Below are positions 7,719 to 15,309 of a stretch of DNA of 25,848 nt, in pieces. This stretch comes from an uncultured Clostridia bacterium. Lineage in GTDB: Bacteria > Bacillota > Clostridia > Lachnospirales > Bianqueaceae. The position numbers and the translations under genes are program-made. Under the pieces are notes generated by a model. It saw only the letters and a list, made by a program, of their open reading frames with translations, did no database searches and had not been told where the DNA came from. The stretch spans positions 1 to 25,848 of the forward strand of contig CALBGL010000041.1 in NCBI GenBank assembly GCA_937892735.1, in the 5' to 3' direction. Every line of letters starts with the position of its first letter. The stretch's first letter is position 1.

Positions 7719-7799
7719 GGGACGGAGATTTAATGGGAAAAAGACTCCGCGTTTCTCATTAGTCCTGTTACGATATAACATTGGGGACGGGGATCTAAT
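7719..7799. repeat. Diverged copy (about 1.25 units) of the 63-bp repeat found at 19579-19893
   Basis: The segment holds TAATGGGAAA (7731-7740), TTTCTCATTAGTC (7752-7764) and CGATATAACATT (7771-7782) in the same order and spacing as the long repeat array near galK. A 16-base direct repeat begins at 7719 and again at 7784 with two differences, so the local period is 65 bp and a second unit starts but is cut off by the M42 terminator. No gene is visible between 7711 and 7803. Confidence 0.75.
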
Positions 7800-7803
7800 A
7801 CAC

Positions 7804-7849
7804 AAAATCCGGCGTCCTCCTCTAGAAACAGAGAAGACGCCGGATTTTT
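7804..7849. terminator. Bidirectional intrinsic terminator, mainly for the M42 gene
   Basis: Perfect 13-bp arms (7804-7816 and 7836-7848) with an A-run on the left and T-run on the right allow termination on both strands. It lies 10 bases beyond the stop of the minus-strand M42 peptidase gene and is a second stop for the sugar operon. Confidence 0.88.
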
Positions 7850-7858
7850 GCGCCAGAT

Positions 7859-8932
7859 TTATAGACTTCCTAACAACTCGGGTGTCAGGGCTTTTACGAT
7901 CTCTATCACAGCCTGAGCGGCCTGCTCCAGATCCTGCATGGCCGCAAAACCTTGTGGTGTATGAACATATCGACTCGGAATCGAAATTGTGATGGAAGGA
8001 ATTCCTTTTTGCATTGAATGATATACACCGCCGTTCGTTCCTCCCCCACTCCGTACAGCGACCTGCAGCGGAATTTCCTTGGCCTGGCATATGTTCATCG
8101 CAAAATGTGCCAGCCTTGGATGCGTAATCATAGACACATCCATCAGACGAATCATCGGTCCTTTCTTCATGGCGGACTGCACCGCGTAATCCGGTGTGAA
8201 CGTATCATCCGCGGGACACCCTTCAAATCCCAGTGTAATCACTGGATCCACATGTCTAGCCGCTACACGGGCGCCTCGACCTCCAACTTCTTCCTGACTG
8301 GACAAAACACCAATCACATCGACTGCCAGTTCCTCATCCGCTAACGCTTTCATTGCCTTCAAAAGGGCAAGACAGCCAACACGACAGTCAAATGCTTTTC
8401 CCGTCATGATTCCGCGCATAGGATCCTGCTGAAAAGATACCGCAGGCGCCACCGGATCTCCTACCTGGATCCCAAAGACCTCTTTGGCCTCCTGATCTGA
8501 CACGGCGCCGATATCAATCACCATGTCCTGAATATGCGGCATTCGGTTGGCCTCTTCCTTTGTCATAAAATGAACCGGCTTCGCTGCCACAATCCCTGGA
8601 ATATATTCTCCCTTCTGATTCCGTACATACACCTTCGTACCCGGAATCGAGGATTCATTCCAGCTTCCCAATGGAAGAAACTGCAGCGTGCCATTAGGCT
8701 TGATGAACTGTACCATAAACCCCACTTCATCACTATGCGCATCCAACATAACCATGGGTTTAGCTCCTGTGTTGGATCTTCGCTTGATATACAGATTGCG
8801 AATATTGTCCTCTTCCACATCCGCAAACTCCTGGGCATACTCCCAGGCCACTGCCGTGACATCTTCTTCAAATCCGGAAGGTCCAAATGCGTTGGACAGC
8901 CGTTCCATCCAGCTGAAGTCTTCCTGATTCAA
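7859..8932 (-). CDS. M42-family metallopeptidase (glutamyl aminopeptidase/endoglucanase-like)
   Basis: A 357-residue cytoplasmic dinuclear-metal aminopeptidase of the M42 family; relatives form large tetrahedral complexes that trim peptides. Probable metal ligands and catalytic residues: H66 in DAHSDEVGF, D182 in AFDCRVGC, the E214-E215 pair in SSQEEVGGRG, E237 in GFEGCPADD and H324 in SRYVHTP. The usual DDR reads DCR here, and E237 stands where other members have aspartate; the fold context is otherwise intact. The start ATG overlaps the stop of the AraC regulator by 4 bp (ATGA), so the two are translationally coupled. A strong terminator follows. Confidence 0.9.
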   Translation of the reverse strand: MNQEDFSWMERLSNAFGPSGFEEDVTAVAWEYAQEFADVEEDNIRNLYIKRRSNTGAKPMVMLDAHSDEVGFMVQFIKPNGTLQFLPLGSWNESSIPGTKVYVRNQKGEYIPGIVAAKPVHFMTKEEANRMPHIQDMVIDIGAVSDQEAKEVFGIQVGDPVAPAVSFQQDPMRGIMTGKAFDCRVGCLALLKAMKALADEELAVDVIGVLSSQEEVGGRGARVAARHVDPVITLGFEGCPADDTFTPDYAVQSAMKKGPMIRLMDVSMITHPRLAHFAMNICQAKEIPLQVAVRSGGGTNGGVYHSMQKGIPSITISIPSRYVHTPQGFAAMQDLEQAAQAVIEIVKALTPELLGSL

Positions 8933-9876
8933 GACAATTCCTCCTCTTTTTTATCCTCTTTCTTGAGCGATACAATATTCAAAGCTCTCTCTCTGTCCTC
9001 ATACTGACGTTCTGTCTTTCGATAATTTAACGGGGACTCTCCAGAAATCTTTCGAAACACACGGCCAAAGTGCGTCATCGTTCCAAAGCCAACCATCTCC
9101 GCGATCTGCGCCACCGGATAACTGGTTTTGTACAGGAGCCTCTGCGCTTCCTTGATTCGAATATTACTCAGGTATTCCACAAAAGTAAAACCTGTGACTT
9201 CCTTAAATGCATGACTCAGATAAAACTTACTGATATAAAATTCCTGCGCCACACTCTCCAGAGACAAATTCTCCGCGTAATGCGTATTGATATAATTTAA
9301 GATCTCAAAAATCCGCTTATTGGCTTTGCGCAACGAATCCTCCGCCTTCTTGCGCCATGCAACCCGATTCCGAGCCGCGAAAATCAGAATTTGCAGCACA
9401 TAATTACGCACCTGCAATTCATAACCTGGTTCCTTCTGCCGAATTTCCTGATACATACGGCCTACCAGGTCGTCCATATATTCCTTATCCTCATCTTTGA
9501 ACGATAAAATCAGGCTGCCCTCTTGAAACAGTTCCGACAAGAGCTCTTTGAAATGACCGGATCGATCTGGAATCATATGGTCGTAGACGTTCATCAGCAC
9601 GCGATAATGGAACTTTTCCATAGTTTCCAGCGTACGATGCAGTTCTCTTTTGTCCACCAGAACCAGGTCTCCCGCCTTGACATAATACGTATTATCCTTT
9701 ATGAAGTAATACCGGCTGCCGCCTAAAAGATAATATACCTCATAGAAGTTATGAAAATGTTGATTCGCCATTGTGTAAGATCCGCTTCGCTGGGTAAACG
9801 CAATCATGGTACCATCCGGATCTGAATAGGAACAATTGTTTTCGTAATCGGTTTCCAATACCTGTTCTTTTTCCAC
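8929..9876 (-). CDS. AraC-family transcriptional regulator with N-terminal cupin domain
   Basis: A 315-residue regulator. Residues about 36-85 form an AraC-type cupin ligand pocket (HFHNFYEVYYLL, then YYVKAGDLVLVDKRELH). The DNA-binding domain at about 190-288 has two helix-turn-helices: NLSLESVAQEFYISKFYLSHAFK, then YPVAQIAEMVGFGTMTHFGRVFRK and SPLNYRK. The start is a GTG at 9876 with GAGGAG 7 bases upstream; no ATG is available. The gene is co-transcribed with the M42 gene (4-bp overlap). It has its own near-perfect promoter and a leader with three hairpins, the last an intrinsic terminator touching the ribosome binding site. It may also regulate the nearby sugar operon, but that is only proximity. 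Confidence 0.92.
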   Translation of the reverse strand: MEKEQVLETDYENNCSYSDPDGTMIAFTQRSGSYTMANQHFHNFYEVYYLLGGSRYYFIKDNTYYVKAGDLVLVDKRELHRTLETMEKFHYRVLMNVYDHMIPDRSGHFKELLSELFQEGSLILSFKDEDKEYMDDLVGRMYQEIRQKEPGYELQVRNYVLQILIFAARNRVAWRKKAEDSLRKANKRIFEILNYINTHYAENLSLESVAQEFYISKFYLSHAFKEVTGFTFVEYLSNIRIKEAQRLLYKTSYPVAQIAEMVGFGTMTHFGRVFRKISGESPLNYRKTERQYEDRERALNIVSLKKEDKKEEELS

Positions 9877-9889
9877 AATAATCTCCTCT

Positions 9890-9922
9890 AAAAAAGACCG
9901 GCTGCCTGTAAAGACAGCCGGT
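9890..9922 (-). terminator. Intrinsic terminator/attenuator directly before the AraC gene
   Basis: On the minus strand ACCGGCTG (9922-9915), a 10-base loop and CAGCCGGT (9904-9897) are followed by C and six U (9895-9890), and then immediately by the GAGGAG ribosome binding site. It may end M18 peptidase transcripts, attenuate the AraC-M42 operon from the promoter at 10030-10002, or both. Confidence 0.8.
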
Positions 9923-9929
9923 AAAATGG

Positions 9930-9958
9930 TTTAATAAGAAACGGGGATTCTTATTAAA
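9930..9958 (-). promoter_or_regulatory. Second leader hairpin of the AraC gene
   Basis: Perfect 11-bp arms (TTTAATAAGAA, 9930-9940, and its complement, 9948-9958) with a 7-base G/C-rich loop. It lies 8 bases upstream of the terminator stem in the transcript. Confidence 0.6.
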
Positions 9959-9971
9959 ACGAGGTGAGCAA

Positions 9972-9992
9972 TTCTATCGCATCGCGATAGAA
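9972..9992. promoter_or_regulatory. 9-bp-arm palindrome (TTCTATCGC) at the AraC promoter start site
   Basis: Perfect 9-bp arms with an ATC spacer begin 3 bases after the predicted transcription start (about 9995, minus strand). It could be a repressor operator or a 5' RNA hairpin. Confidence 0.6.
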
Positions 9993-10001
9993 GACATTTG
10001 T

Positions 10002-10030
10002 AGTATAGCATTGCTATCTCGGTCTGTCAA
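10002..10030 (-). promoter_or_regulatory. Near-consensus sigma-A promoter of the AraC-M42 operon
   Basis: On the minus strand TTGACA (10030-10025), 17 bases, TATACT (10007-10002) preceded by TGC, an extended -10. A smaller palindrome, ATAGC-ATT-GCTAT (10005-10017), overlaps the -10 and spacer. Confidence 0.85.
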
Positions 10031-10058
10031 GCTTTTTACATTTGTTTTTTCTTTTTTA

Positions 10059-11438
10059 TTATACTCTCGTCAGAAAAGCCTTATAAGCACGATATGCCTC
10101 ATAGATGTCTGTCTTCGAAGCGATCTCAAAGGGAGCGTGCATACTATGCAACGGGATTCCCATATCAATCACATCCATGGACATCTGCGCAGGAATATAG
10201 GCGATCGTTCCGCCGCCGCCCTGGTCTACCTTCCCCAGTTCCCCCATCTGGAACGCGATGCCCTCTTCATCAAATAATTTCCGGAGCTGTGCAATGTATT
10301 CGGCGGAAGCATCATTGGATCCACTCTTTCCTCTGGAGCCTGTGTACTTAAAAAACGCGGGACCATAGCCGAAGAATGGCGTATTATTCTTTTCGCTGAC
10401 AGCGGGAAAATTAGGATCGAACGCAGCCGACACATCGGAAGACAGCATCTTAGACGCGGCTAAAGTCCGGCGCAGCTTCATTTCTGAATAGGTACCACAG
10501 CACTCCATTACTTCCGCAATGACATTCTCAAAGAATCGAGAATGCATACCGGTAGCTCCTACGCTTCCGATTTCCTCTTTATCCGTCAACACGGTGACAA
10601 CGGTCCGATCCGTCGAGGGACAATCCATCATCGCCATAAAAGATGTATAGCCGCATACTCTGTCATCGTGGCCATATCCCAGAATCATGCTCCGATCCAA
10701 TCCGTAGTCTCTGGCCTCGCCGGCAGGAACAATCTCCAGTTCTGAAGAGAGGAAGTCTTCCTCTTCCATACCGTATTTCTCCGCTAAAAGCTTCAGAATA
10801 TGACGCTTTACCGGATTCTCTCCCTCGTCCTCTTCCGGAATACTGCCGATGCAAACATTCAGATCCTCGCCGCCAAAGGCCTCTCCCAGCTTCTTGACAG
10901 CCTGATCCTTCCCCAGATGCGGCAGAATATCGGAGATACCCAGAACCGGATCCGACGGATCTTCTCCCAAAACGACTTCCTGCGCGGTTCCATCTTTCTT
11001 TACAATGACGCCATGCAATGCCAACGGCAGCGTAACCCACTGAAATTTCTTGATGCCGCCATAATAATGTGTCTTCAGCATGGCCAATCCAGAATCCTCA
11101 TATAACGGATTCGGTTTTAAATCCAGGCGGGGAGAATCGATATGGGCTCCCAAAATATTGATTCCTTCTTCTATGGGCTTCTTTCCTACCTGCACCAGTA
11201 CCAGCATTTTTCCACGATTGACCGCGTATACTTTGTCCCCTGGCTTAAGCGCCTTCCTCTGGGCAATGATCTCGTCGAGATCCTCATATCCATAAGACTT
11301 CGCCTGCTTCACCATATCCGTAACGCATTCTCGTTCCGTCTTACAAGCCGACAGGTGTTTTTTATATCCTTCGCAAAATTCCGTCATCGCTGTCTTTTGC
11401 TCGGGTGTATAGGTTTCCCAAAGCGTTTTTTTGCTCAT
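10059..11438 (-). CDS. M18-family aminopeptidase (aspartyl aminopeptidase type)
   Basis: A 459-residue zinc aminopeptidase of family M18, which removes N-terminal residues (often acidic) from peptides in the cytoplasm. Metal and catalytic residues are in place: H99 in GAHIDSPR, D258-D259 in GYGHDDRVC, E288-E289 in DKEEIGS, D335 in SSDVSAAFDP and H434 in SMHAPFE. Length matches the family. The ATG at 11438 has GAGGAGG 9 bases upstream and a promoter just before it. No terminator is seen between its stop and the AraC promoter, so transcripts may run to the hairpin at 9922-9890. It is divergent from the fumarase operon. Confidence 0.95.
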   Translation of the reverse strand: MSKKTLWETYTPEQKTAMTEFCEGYKKHLSACKTERECVTDMVKQAKSYGYEDLDEIIAQRKALKPGDKVYAVNRGKMLVLVQVGKKPIEEGINILGAHIDSPRLDLKPNPLYEDSGLAMLKTHYYGGIKKFQWVTLPLALHGVIVKKDGTAQEVVLGEDPSDPVLGISDILPHLGKDQAVKKLGEAFGGEDLNVCIGSIPEEDEGENPVKRHILKLLAEKYGMEEEDFLSSELEIVPAGEARDYGLDRSMILGYGHDDRVCGYTSFMAMMDCPSTDRTVVTVLTDKEEIGSVGATGMHSRFFENVIAEVMECCGTYSEMKLRRTLAASKMLSSDVSAAFDPNFPAVSEKNNTPFFGYGPAFFKYTGSRGKSGSNDASAEYIAQLRKLFDEEGIAFQMGELGKVDQGGGGTIAYIPAQMSMDVIDMGIPLHSMHAPFEIASKTDIYEAYRAYKAFLTRV

Positions 11439-11487
11439 GACTTCTTACCTCCTCTATGATCCATTGGACAATATCCGTCCATCCTCT

Positions 11488-11516
11488 AGTATAAGCCCAA
11501 ATGAAAAATAACGCAA
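11488..11516 (-). promoter_or_regulatory. Promoter of the M18 aminopeptidase gene
   Basis: On the minus strand TTGCGT (11516-11511), 17 bases, TATACT (11493-11488), about 50 bases before the start codon. Confidence 0.65.
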
Positions 11517-11538
11517 TACCGATTTCCATAAACTCATC

Positions 11539-11567
11539 TTGCGATTTGCAGAACTTGCGTGTATAAT
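11539..11567 (+). promoter_or_regulatory. Promoter of the fumarase operon
   Basis: TTGCGA (11539-11544), 17 bases, perfect TATAAT (11562-11567), 36 bases before the alpha-subunit start. It is back to back with the M18 promoter, 22 bp apart. Confidence 0.75.
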
Positions 11568-11603
11568 GAATCCGAAGATAATACTTTAGAAAAGAGGGAT
11601 CTG

Positions 11604-12446
11604 ATGCGAGAGATTGCATGGAATACGATCCGAGATACCGTTGCGCAGTTGGCGATTCGCGCCAATACGGTACTGGATACAAAAGTAGAAAAAGCGATAG
11701 ACCAGGCAAGAACGACGGAAGAATCGCCGGTAGGACTTGCCATTCTTGACCAGCTTCTGAAAAACAGCCAGATTGCCCGGGAGACGGCGACTCCCATCTG
11801 TCAGGACACGGGGCTTGCTGTCGTTTTCGTCACCATTGGCCAGGAAGTCCATATCACCGGAGGCAGCCTGGAAGAGGCGGTTCACGCGGGAGTTGCCAAA
11901 GGGTATACCGAAGGATATCTTCGTAAATCTGTGGTGCGGGATCCGCTGGACCGGGTGAATACAGGAGATAATACACCGGCCATCATCCATTATAAGATCG
12001 TACCCGGCGATACGCTCCTCATCACCGTCGCTCCCAAAGGAATCGGCAGTGAAAACATGAGCCGTATTTTCATGCTCAAACCCTCTCAGGGTCTCGCTGG
12101 AATCCGTCAGGCTGTTTTAGATACGGTTCTTTCTGCCGGCAGTAATGCCTGTCCGCCTCTCGTCATCGGTGTAGGCGTCGGAGGCAATTTTGAAAAGTGC
12201 GCGCAATTAGCAAAAGAGGCTTTGCTGCGGCCTATTGGTCAGTATTCTCAGGATCCAGCCTGGGCACAGATCGAAAAAGATCTGCTTCTTGCTGTCAACG
12301 ACCTGGGGATCGGGCCACAGGGCTTTGGCGGACGTACCACGGCACTTTGGCTGGCTGTGGAAACCTATCCTACCCATATCGGCGGTATGCCGGTGGCCGT
12401 GAATATCAATTGCCACGTGGCCCGGCACGAATCCGCGTCATTATAA
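11604..12446 (+). CDS. Class I fumarate hydratase, alpha subunit
   Basis: A 280-residue subunit of the oxygen-sensitive [4Fe-4S] fumarase (or closely related tartrate dehydratase) that interconverts fumarate and malate. Probable cluster cysteines are C66 in CQDTG, C183 in NACPP and C270 in NINCH. Other family motifs are GSENMSR (148-154), GVGVGGNFEKCA (189-200) and GPQGFGGRTTA (237-247). The start at 11604 follows GAGGG; the frame is open further upstream but overlaps the promoter. The beta subunit begins 12 bp downstream after GGAGG, so together they form the two-subunit enzyme of anaerobes. Tartrate dehydratase is the main alternative. Confidence 0.93.
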   Translation: MREIAWNTIRDTVAQLAIRANTVLDTKVEKAIDQARTTEESPVGLAILDQLLKNSQIARETATPICQDTGLAVVFVTIGQEVHITGGSLEEAVHAGVAKGYTEGYLRKSVVRDPLDRVNTGDNTPAIIHYKIVPGDTLLITVAPKGIGSENMSRIFMLKPSQGLAGIRQAVLDTVLSAGSNACPPLVIGVGVGGNFEKCAQLAKEALLRPIGQYSQDPAWAQIEKDLLLAVNDLGIGPQGFGGRTTALWLAVETYPTHIGGMPVAVNINCHVARHESASL

Positions 12447-12458
12447 GGAGGCCATCCC

Positions 12459-13010
12459 ATGAAACATATTACCACACCCTTTACCGAATCGGTCGTACGA
12501 GATCTCACATCCGGCGATACGGTCCTGATCAGCGGGACGATCTATACCGCGCGGGACGCCGCGCATAAGCGTCTGTGCGAAGCCATTGCGGAAGGCCGGC
12601 CTCTTCCCTTTGATCTTCAGGATGCCGTGATCTATTATGTGGGACCCACTCCTCCTAAACCGGGACAGGTCATCGGCGCGGCCGGCCCCACCACGAGCGG
12701 TCGGATGGATGCCTATGTTCCCACGCTCATGGAACAGGGCCTGCGAGGCATGATCGGAAAAGGAGAACGTTCCCAGGCCGTCATTGACAGTATAAGAGAC
12801 CATACTGCCGTTTATCTGGCTGCTACCGGCGGTGCGGGCGCTCTTCTTTCTCACTGCATTCTGGAAAGTGAAACCATTGCCTATGAAGATCTGGGTACCG
12901 AAGCTATCAGTAAACTCACTGTCAAAGATTTTCCTGCCACTGTCGTCATCGATTGTCAGGGAAACGATCTGTATCAGACAGCGCCTGCCGCATATCGGCG
13001 GAACGCATAA
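12459..13010 (+). CDS. Class I fumarate hydratase, beta subunit
   Basis: A 183-residue partner of the alpha subunit, carrying the swivelling C-terminal domain of class I fumarases. Typical motifs: LISGTIYTARDAAHKR (23-38), VGPTPPKPG (61-69), GPTTSGRMD (76-84) and GMIGKG (97-102), which contribute substrate contacts. GGAGG precedes the ATG, and a hairpin terminator 13 bases past the stop closes the operon. Fumarate hydratase is likelier than tartrate dehydratase, although the two cannot be fully separated by eye. Confidence 0.93.
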   Translation: MKHITTPFTESVVRDLTSGDTVLISGTIYTARDAAHKRLCEAIAEGRPLPFDLQDAVIYYVGPTPPKPGQVIGAAGPTTSGRMDAYVPTLMEQGLRGMIGKGERSQAVIDSIRDHTAVYLAATGGAGALLSHCILESETIAYEDLGTEAISKLTVKDFPATVVIDCQGNDLYQTAPAAYRRNA

Positions 13011-13022
13011 TGTTCTATATAG

Positions 13023-13056
13023 AAGGGGAATATCGTTATAATGATATTCCCCTTTT
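13023..13056 (+). terminator. Intrinsic terminator of the fumarase operon
   Basis: Perfect 12-bp arms AAGGGGAATATC (13023-13034) and its complement (13043-13054) are followed by a short T-run. Confidence 0.85.
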
Positions 13057-13364
13057 GTGTTATGATGGATATTTACGTATGCTTTTATACATAGAAAATA
13101 CCCCTGATTTGCCTAAGCTTCCCAAAGCGCTGTAAAGTCATTGAATTGTAATAATAATTAATGATTCTGTTATTGTATTTTAGGCAACTTCCGAATATAC
13201 TAAAGCTAGAAAGAAACTCCTCCAAAGATACGATTGTGGAGAGTTAAAAAATTTTATCCCATTTTTCTGCAATCGCCGTATATCTTTTCTGGGTTTCCTT
13301 GGAACCGTTTCTCCGCGGATATTTACCGCATTCTTACATTCTCAAATTGATGGAGGTGTTGATC
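13057..13364. other. Gene-free AT-rich stretch upstream of the lipoprotein cluster
   Basis: These 308 bases contain no credible coding frame. They probably hold the promoter of the lipoprotein operon, but no hexamer pair with correct spacing is convincing. Just before 13365 there is the GGAGGTG ribosome binding site (13352-13358). Confidence 0.5.
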
Positions 13365-14300
13365 ATGAAAAAAAATCTATCTCTTATTCTTTCACTTCTG
13401 CTCGTCCTGACTCTCTGCCTGGGTGGATGTAATCCCTCAGAGCCTGATGAGTCTTCTATGCGGGAAGAAAGTTCCGTACTGGAAGAACCTTCTCAGACGG
13501 AGGAAAGTTCTGTGCCAGAAGAGCCCTCACAACCAGAAGAGAGTTCCGTACCAGAGGAGCCTTCGCAACCGGAGGAGAGTTCCGTGCCAGAGGAGCCTTC
13601 GCAACCGGAGGAGAGTTCTGTGCCAGAGGAGCCTTCGCAACCGGAGGAGAGTTCTGCGTCCGAAGAATCTTCGCAACCAGAAGAGATTTCTATGCCAGAA
13701 GATCCTTCTCTCTTGGTAGAGCGTCCCGCCTCTCCTTCTGCTGGCGACACGGAGGAGATGCTTGCCGCTTTCCGCGATGTTGTTGCTTCCCTTGAAGAAG
13801 AACACGGAAAGACAACGGGAAAGGCAGATGGCCTCTGCTTTGTCAAGCTCATCGATCTAGATCGTGATGGTGTGGATGAGCTCTTCTGTGCTTGGGAAGT
13901 CGCTCAGTATAACTTCTATATGACCGAAATCTACCAATGGATTGATCATGAGGCTGTTTTACTTCATCAGGAGACCAGCCTTAATCTTGGCACCAGTGTT
14001 CAGCCTAGTGTTCGCTTCTATATTGGGGATGACACGGTTTATATTCCATATGGTCATGAAAACTATTATGAGTATAGATCTTTGATTGATCAGAAGGTCG
14101 AAACTGCTTTTACCTTATATCAACCTTATGATCCAGATCAACCAAATAAAATTAATGGAATCCCTTATGCTACTTTCGATGAATATACACAGGCTCTGGA
14201 TAATCTATTAAGTGGTATGGAAACGGTGAATTATTACTTCATCGATATTACCTATCCCTATGCTGATGAGTTTCCTCCTGTCATTATTGAAGTATTCTGA
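13365..14300 (+). CDS. Repeat-stalk lipoprotein 1
   Basis: A 311-residue predicted lipoprotein with a signal peptide ending in LGGC (C22). Residues about 24-118 form a Ser/Glu/Pro low-complexity stalk with a 12-residue period of the type SSVPEEPSQPEE. DNA of the central repeats is nearly identical in 36-bp units, so the length may vary. The C-terminal domain (126-311) has EEMLAAFRD, a D164-L-D-R-D168-G-V-D171 acidic loop resembling calcium-binding FG-GAP or EF-hand loops, then beta-rich sequence ending in VIIEVF. It is the first of three tandem paralogues, each with its own AGGAGG site. A cell-surface role is inferred; function unknown. Confidence 0.85.
   Translation: MKKNLSLILSLLLVLTLCLGGCNPSEPDESSMREESSVLEEPSQTEESSVPEEPSQPEESSVPEEPSQPEESSVPEEPSQPEESSVPEEPSQPEESSASEESSQPEEISMPEDPSLLVERPASPSAGDTEEMLAAFRDVVASLEEEHGKTTGKADGLCFVKLIDLDRDGVDELFCAWEVAQYNFYMTEIYQWIDHEAVLLHQETSLNLGTSVQPSVRFYIGDDTVYIPYGHENYYEYRSLIDQKVETAFTLYQPYDPDQPNKINGIPYATFDEYTQALDNLLSGMETVNYYFIDITYPYADEFPPVIIEVF
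13503..13650 (+). repeat. 36-bp coding tandem repeats in lipoprotein 1
   Basis: About four nearly identical 36-bp units encode SSVPEEPSQPEE. They differ at only a few positions, unlike the more varied stalks of the two paralogues, suggesting recent expansion. Confidence 0.75.
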
Positions 14301-14326
14301 CAGGAAACGCCGAGGAGGTACTGATT

Positions 14327-15283
14327 ATGAGAAAAAAACTATCGCTTATCCTTTCGATTCTGCTTGTCCTGACTCTCTGCCTGGGTGGATGTAAGCCCTC
14401 AGAGCCTGATGAGTCCAGCATCTCTCTCGAAGAAAGCTCTATACCTGAAGAGAGTTCTGCGCCGGAAGAGTCCTCTCAGCCAGAAGAAAGTTCCGTTCCG
14501 GATGAGTCCTCTCAGCCGGAAGAAAGCTCCGTTCCGGAGAAATCTTCTCTACCAGAGGAGAGTTCCGTTCCTGAGGAGTCTTCTCAACCAGAAGAGAGTT
14601 CTGTGCCTGAAGAATCTTCTCAACCGGAAGAGTCGTCCCAGCCGGAGGAGAGTTCTGTTCCCGAAGATCCTTCCCTCTCCGTAGAACGTCCCGCCTCTCC
14701 TTCGACTGGCGATACAGAAGAGATGCTGGCCGCTTTCCGTGATATTGTTGCCTCTCTTGAAGAAGAACATGGCAAGACAACTGGTAAGGCAGATGGTCTC
14801 TGCTTTGTCAAGCTCATCGATCTGGATCGTGATGGCGTGGATGAGCTCTTCTGTGCTTGGGAGGTAGACCAATACTGTTCCTATATGACCGAAATCTACC
14901 AATGGATTGATAATGAGGTTGTTTTACTTCATCAGGAGCCCAGTTATAATATTGGTACCAGTATCCAGCCTTGTGTATGTTTCTACATCGGAGAAGATAC
15001 GGTTTACATTCCATATGGCAGCGAGAATTATTATGAGTATAAATCTTTGATCAATCATAAGATTGAAACTGCTTTTACAACATATTATTCTCAGGGTTAT
15101 CCACTTTCCCCTGATGCTGGCCCCCACGAAATCAATGGAACCCCTTATCTTACCTATGATGAATATGCGCAAGCCATAAATGATTTAATTGGGGATATGG
15201 AAAGAGTTTATTATGAATTTATCGATATTGATAACGATCTCTTTCCTGATGAGCATTCCCCTGTCATCATTGAAGTATTCTGA
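14327..15283 (+). CDS. Repeat-stalk lipoprotein 2
   Basis: A 318-residue paralogue of the preceding lipoprotein. The signal peptide ends at LGGC (C22). The stalk (about 25-115) is rich in SSVPEESSQPEE-type units, and the C-terminal domain is highly similar to that of lipoprotein 1, including the D-x-D-x-D-G loop (IDLDRDGVDELF) and the VIIEVF end. It starts 26 bp after the previous stop with GAGGAGG before the ATG, so the genes are probably co-transcribed. The spacer and end sequences of genes 1 and 2 match, showing tandem duplication. Function unknown; surface-exposed calcium-binding or adhesive protein is a guess. Confidence 0.85.
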   Translation: MRKKLSLILSILLVLTLCLGGCKPSEPDESSISLEESSIPEESSAPEESSQPEESSVPDESSQPEESSVPEKSSLPEESSVPEESSQPEESSVPEESSQPEESSQPEESSVPEDPSLSVERPASPSTGDTEEMLAAFRDIVASLEEEHGKTTGKADGLCFVKLIDLDRDGVDELFCAWEVDQYCSYMTEIYQWIDNEVVLLHQEPSYNIGTSIQPCVCFYIGEDTVYIPYGSENYYEYKSLINHKIETAFTTYYSQGYPLSPDAGPHEINGTPYLTYDEYAQAINDLIGDMERVYYEFIDIDNDLFPDEHSPVIIEVF

Positions 15284-15309
15284 CAGAAATCACCAAGGAG
15301 GTGTTGATC

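Noticed and set aside
8018..9007. Plus-strand open frames opposite the M42 and AraC genes
   Set aside because: They have no ribosome binding sites or recognisable domains and overlap genes with clear catalytic and DNA-binding motifs.
13493..14902. Minus-strand open frames opposite the lipoprotein stalks
   Set aside because: They are mirror products of the repetitive Ser/Glu/Pro codons, have no ribosome binding sites and lie antisense to clear genes.
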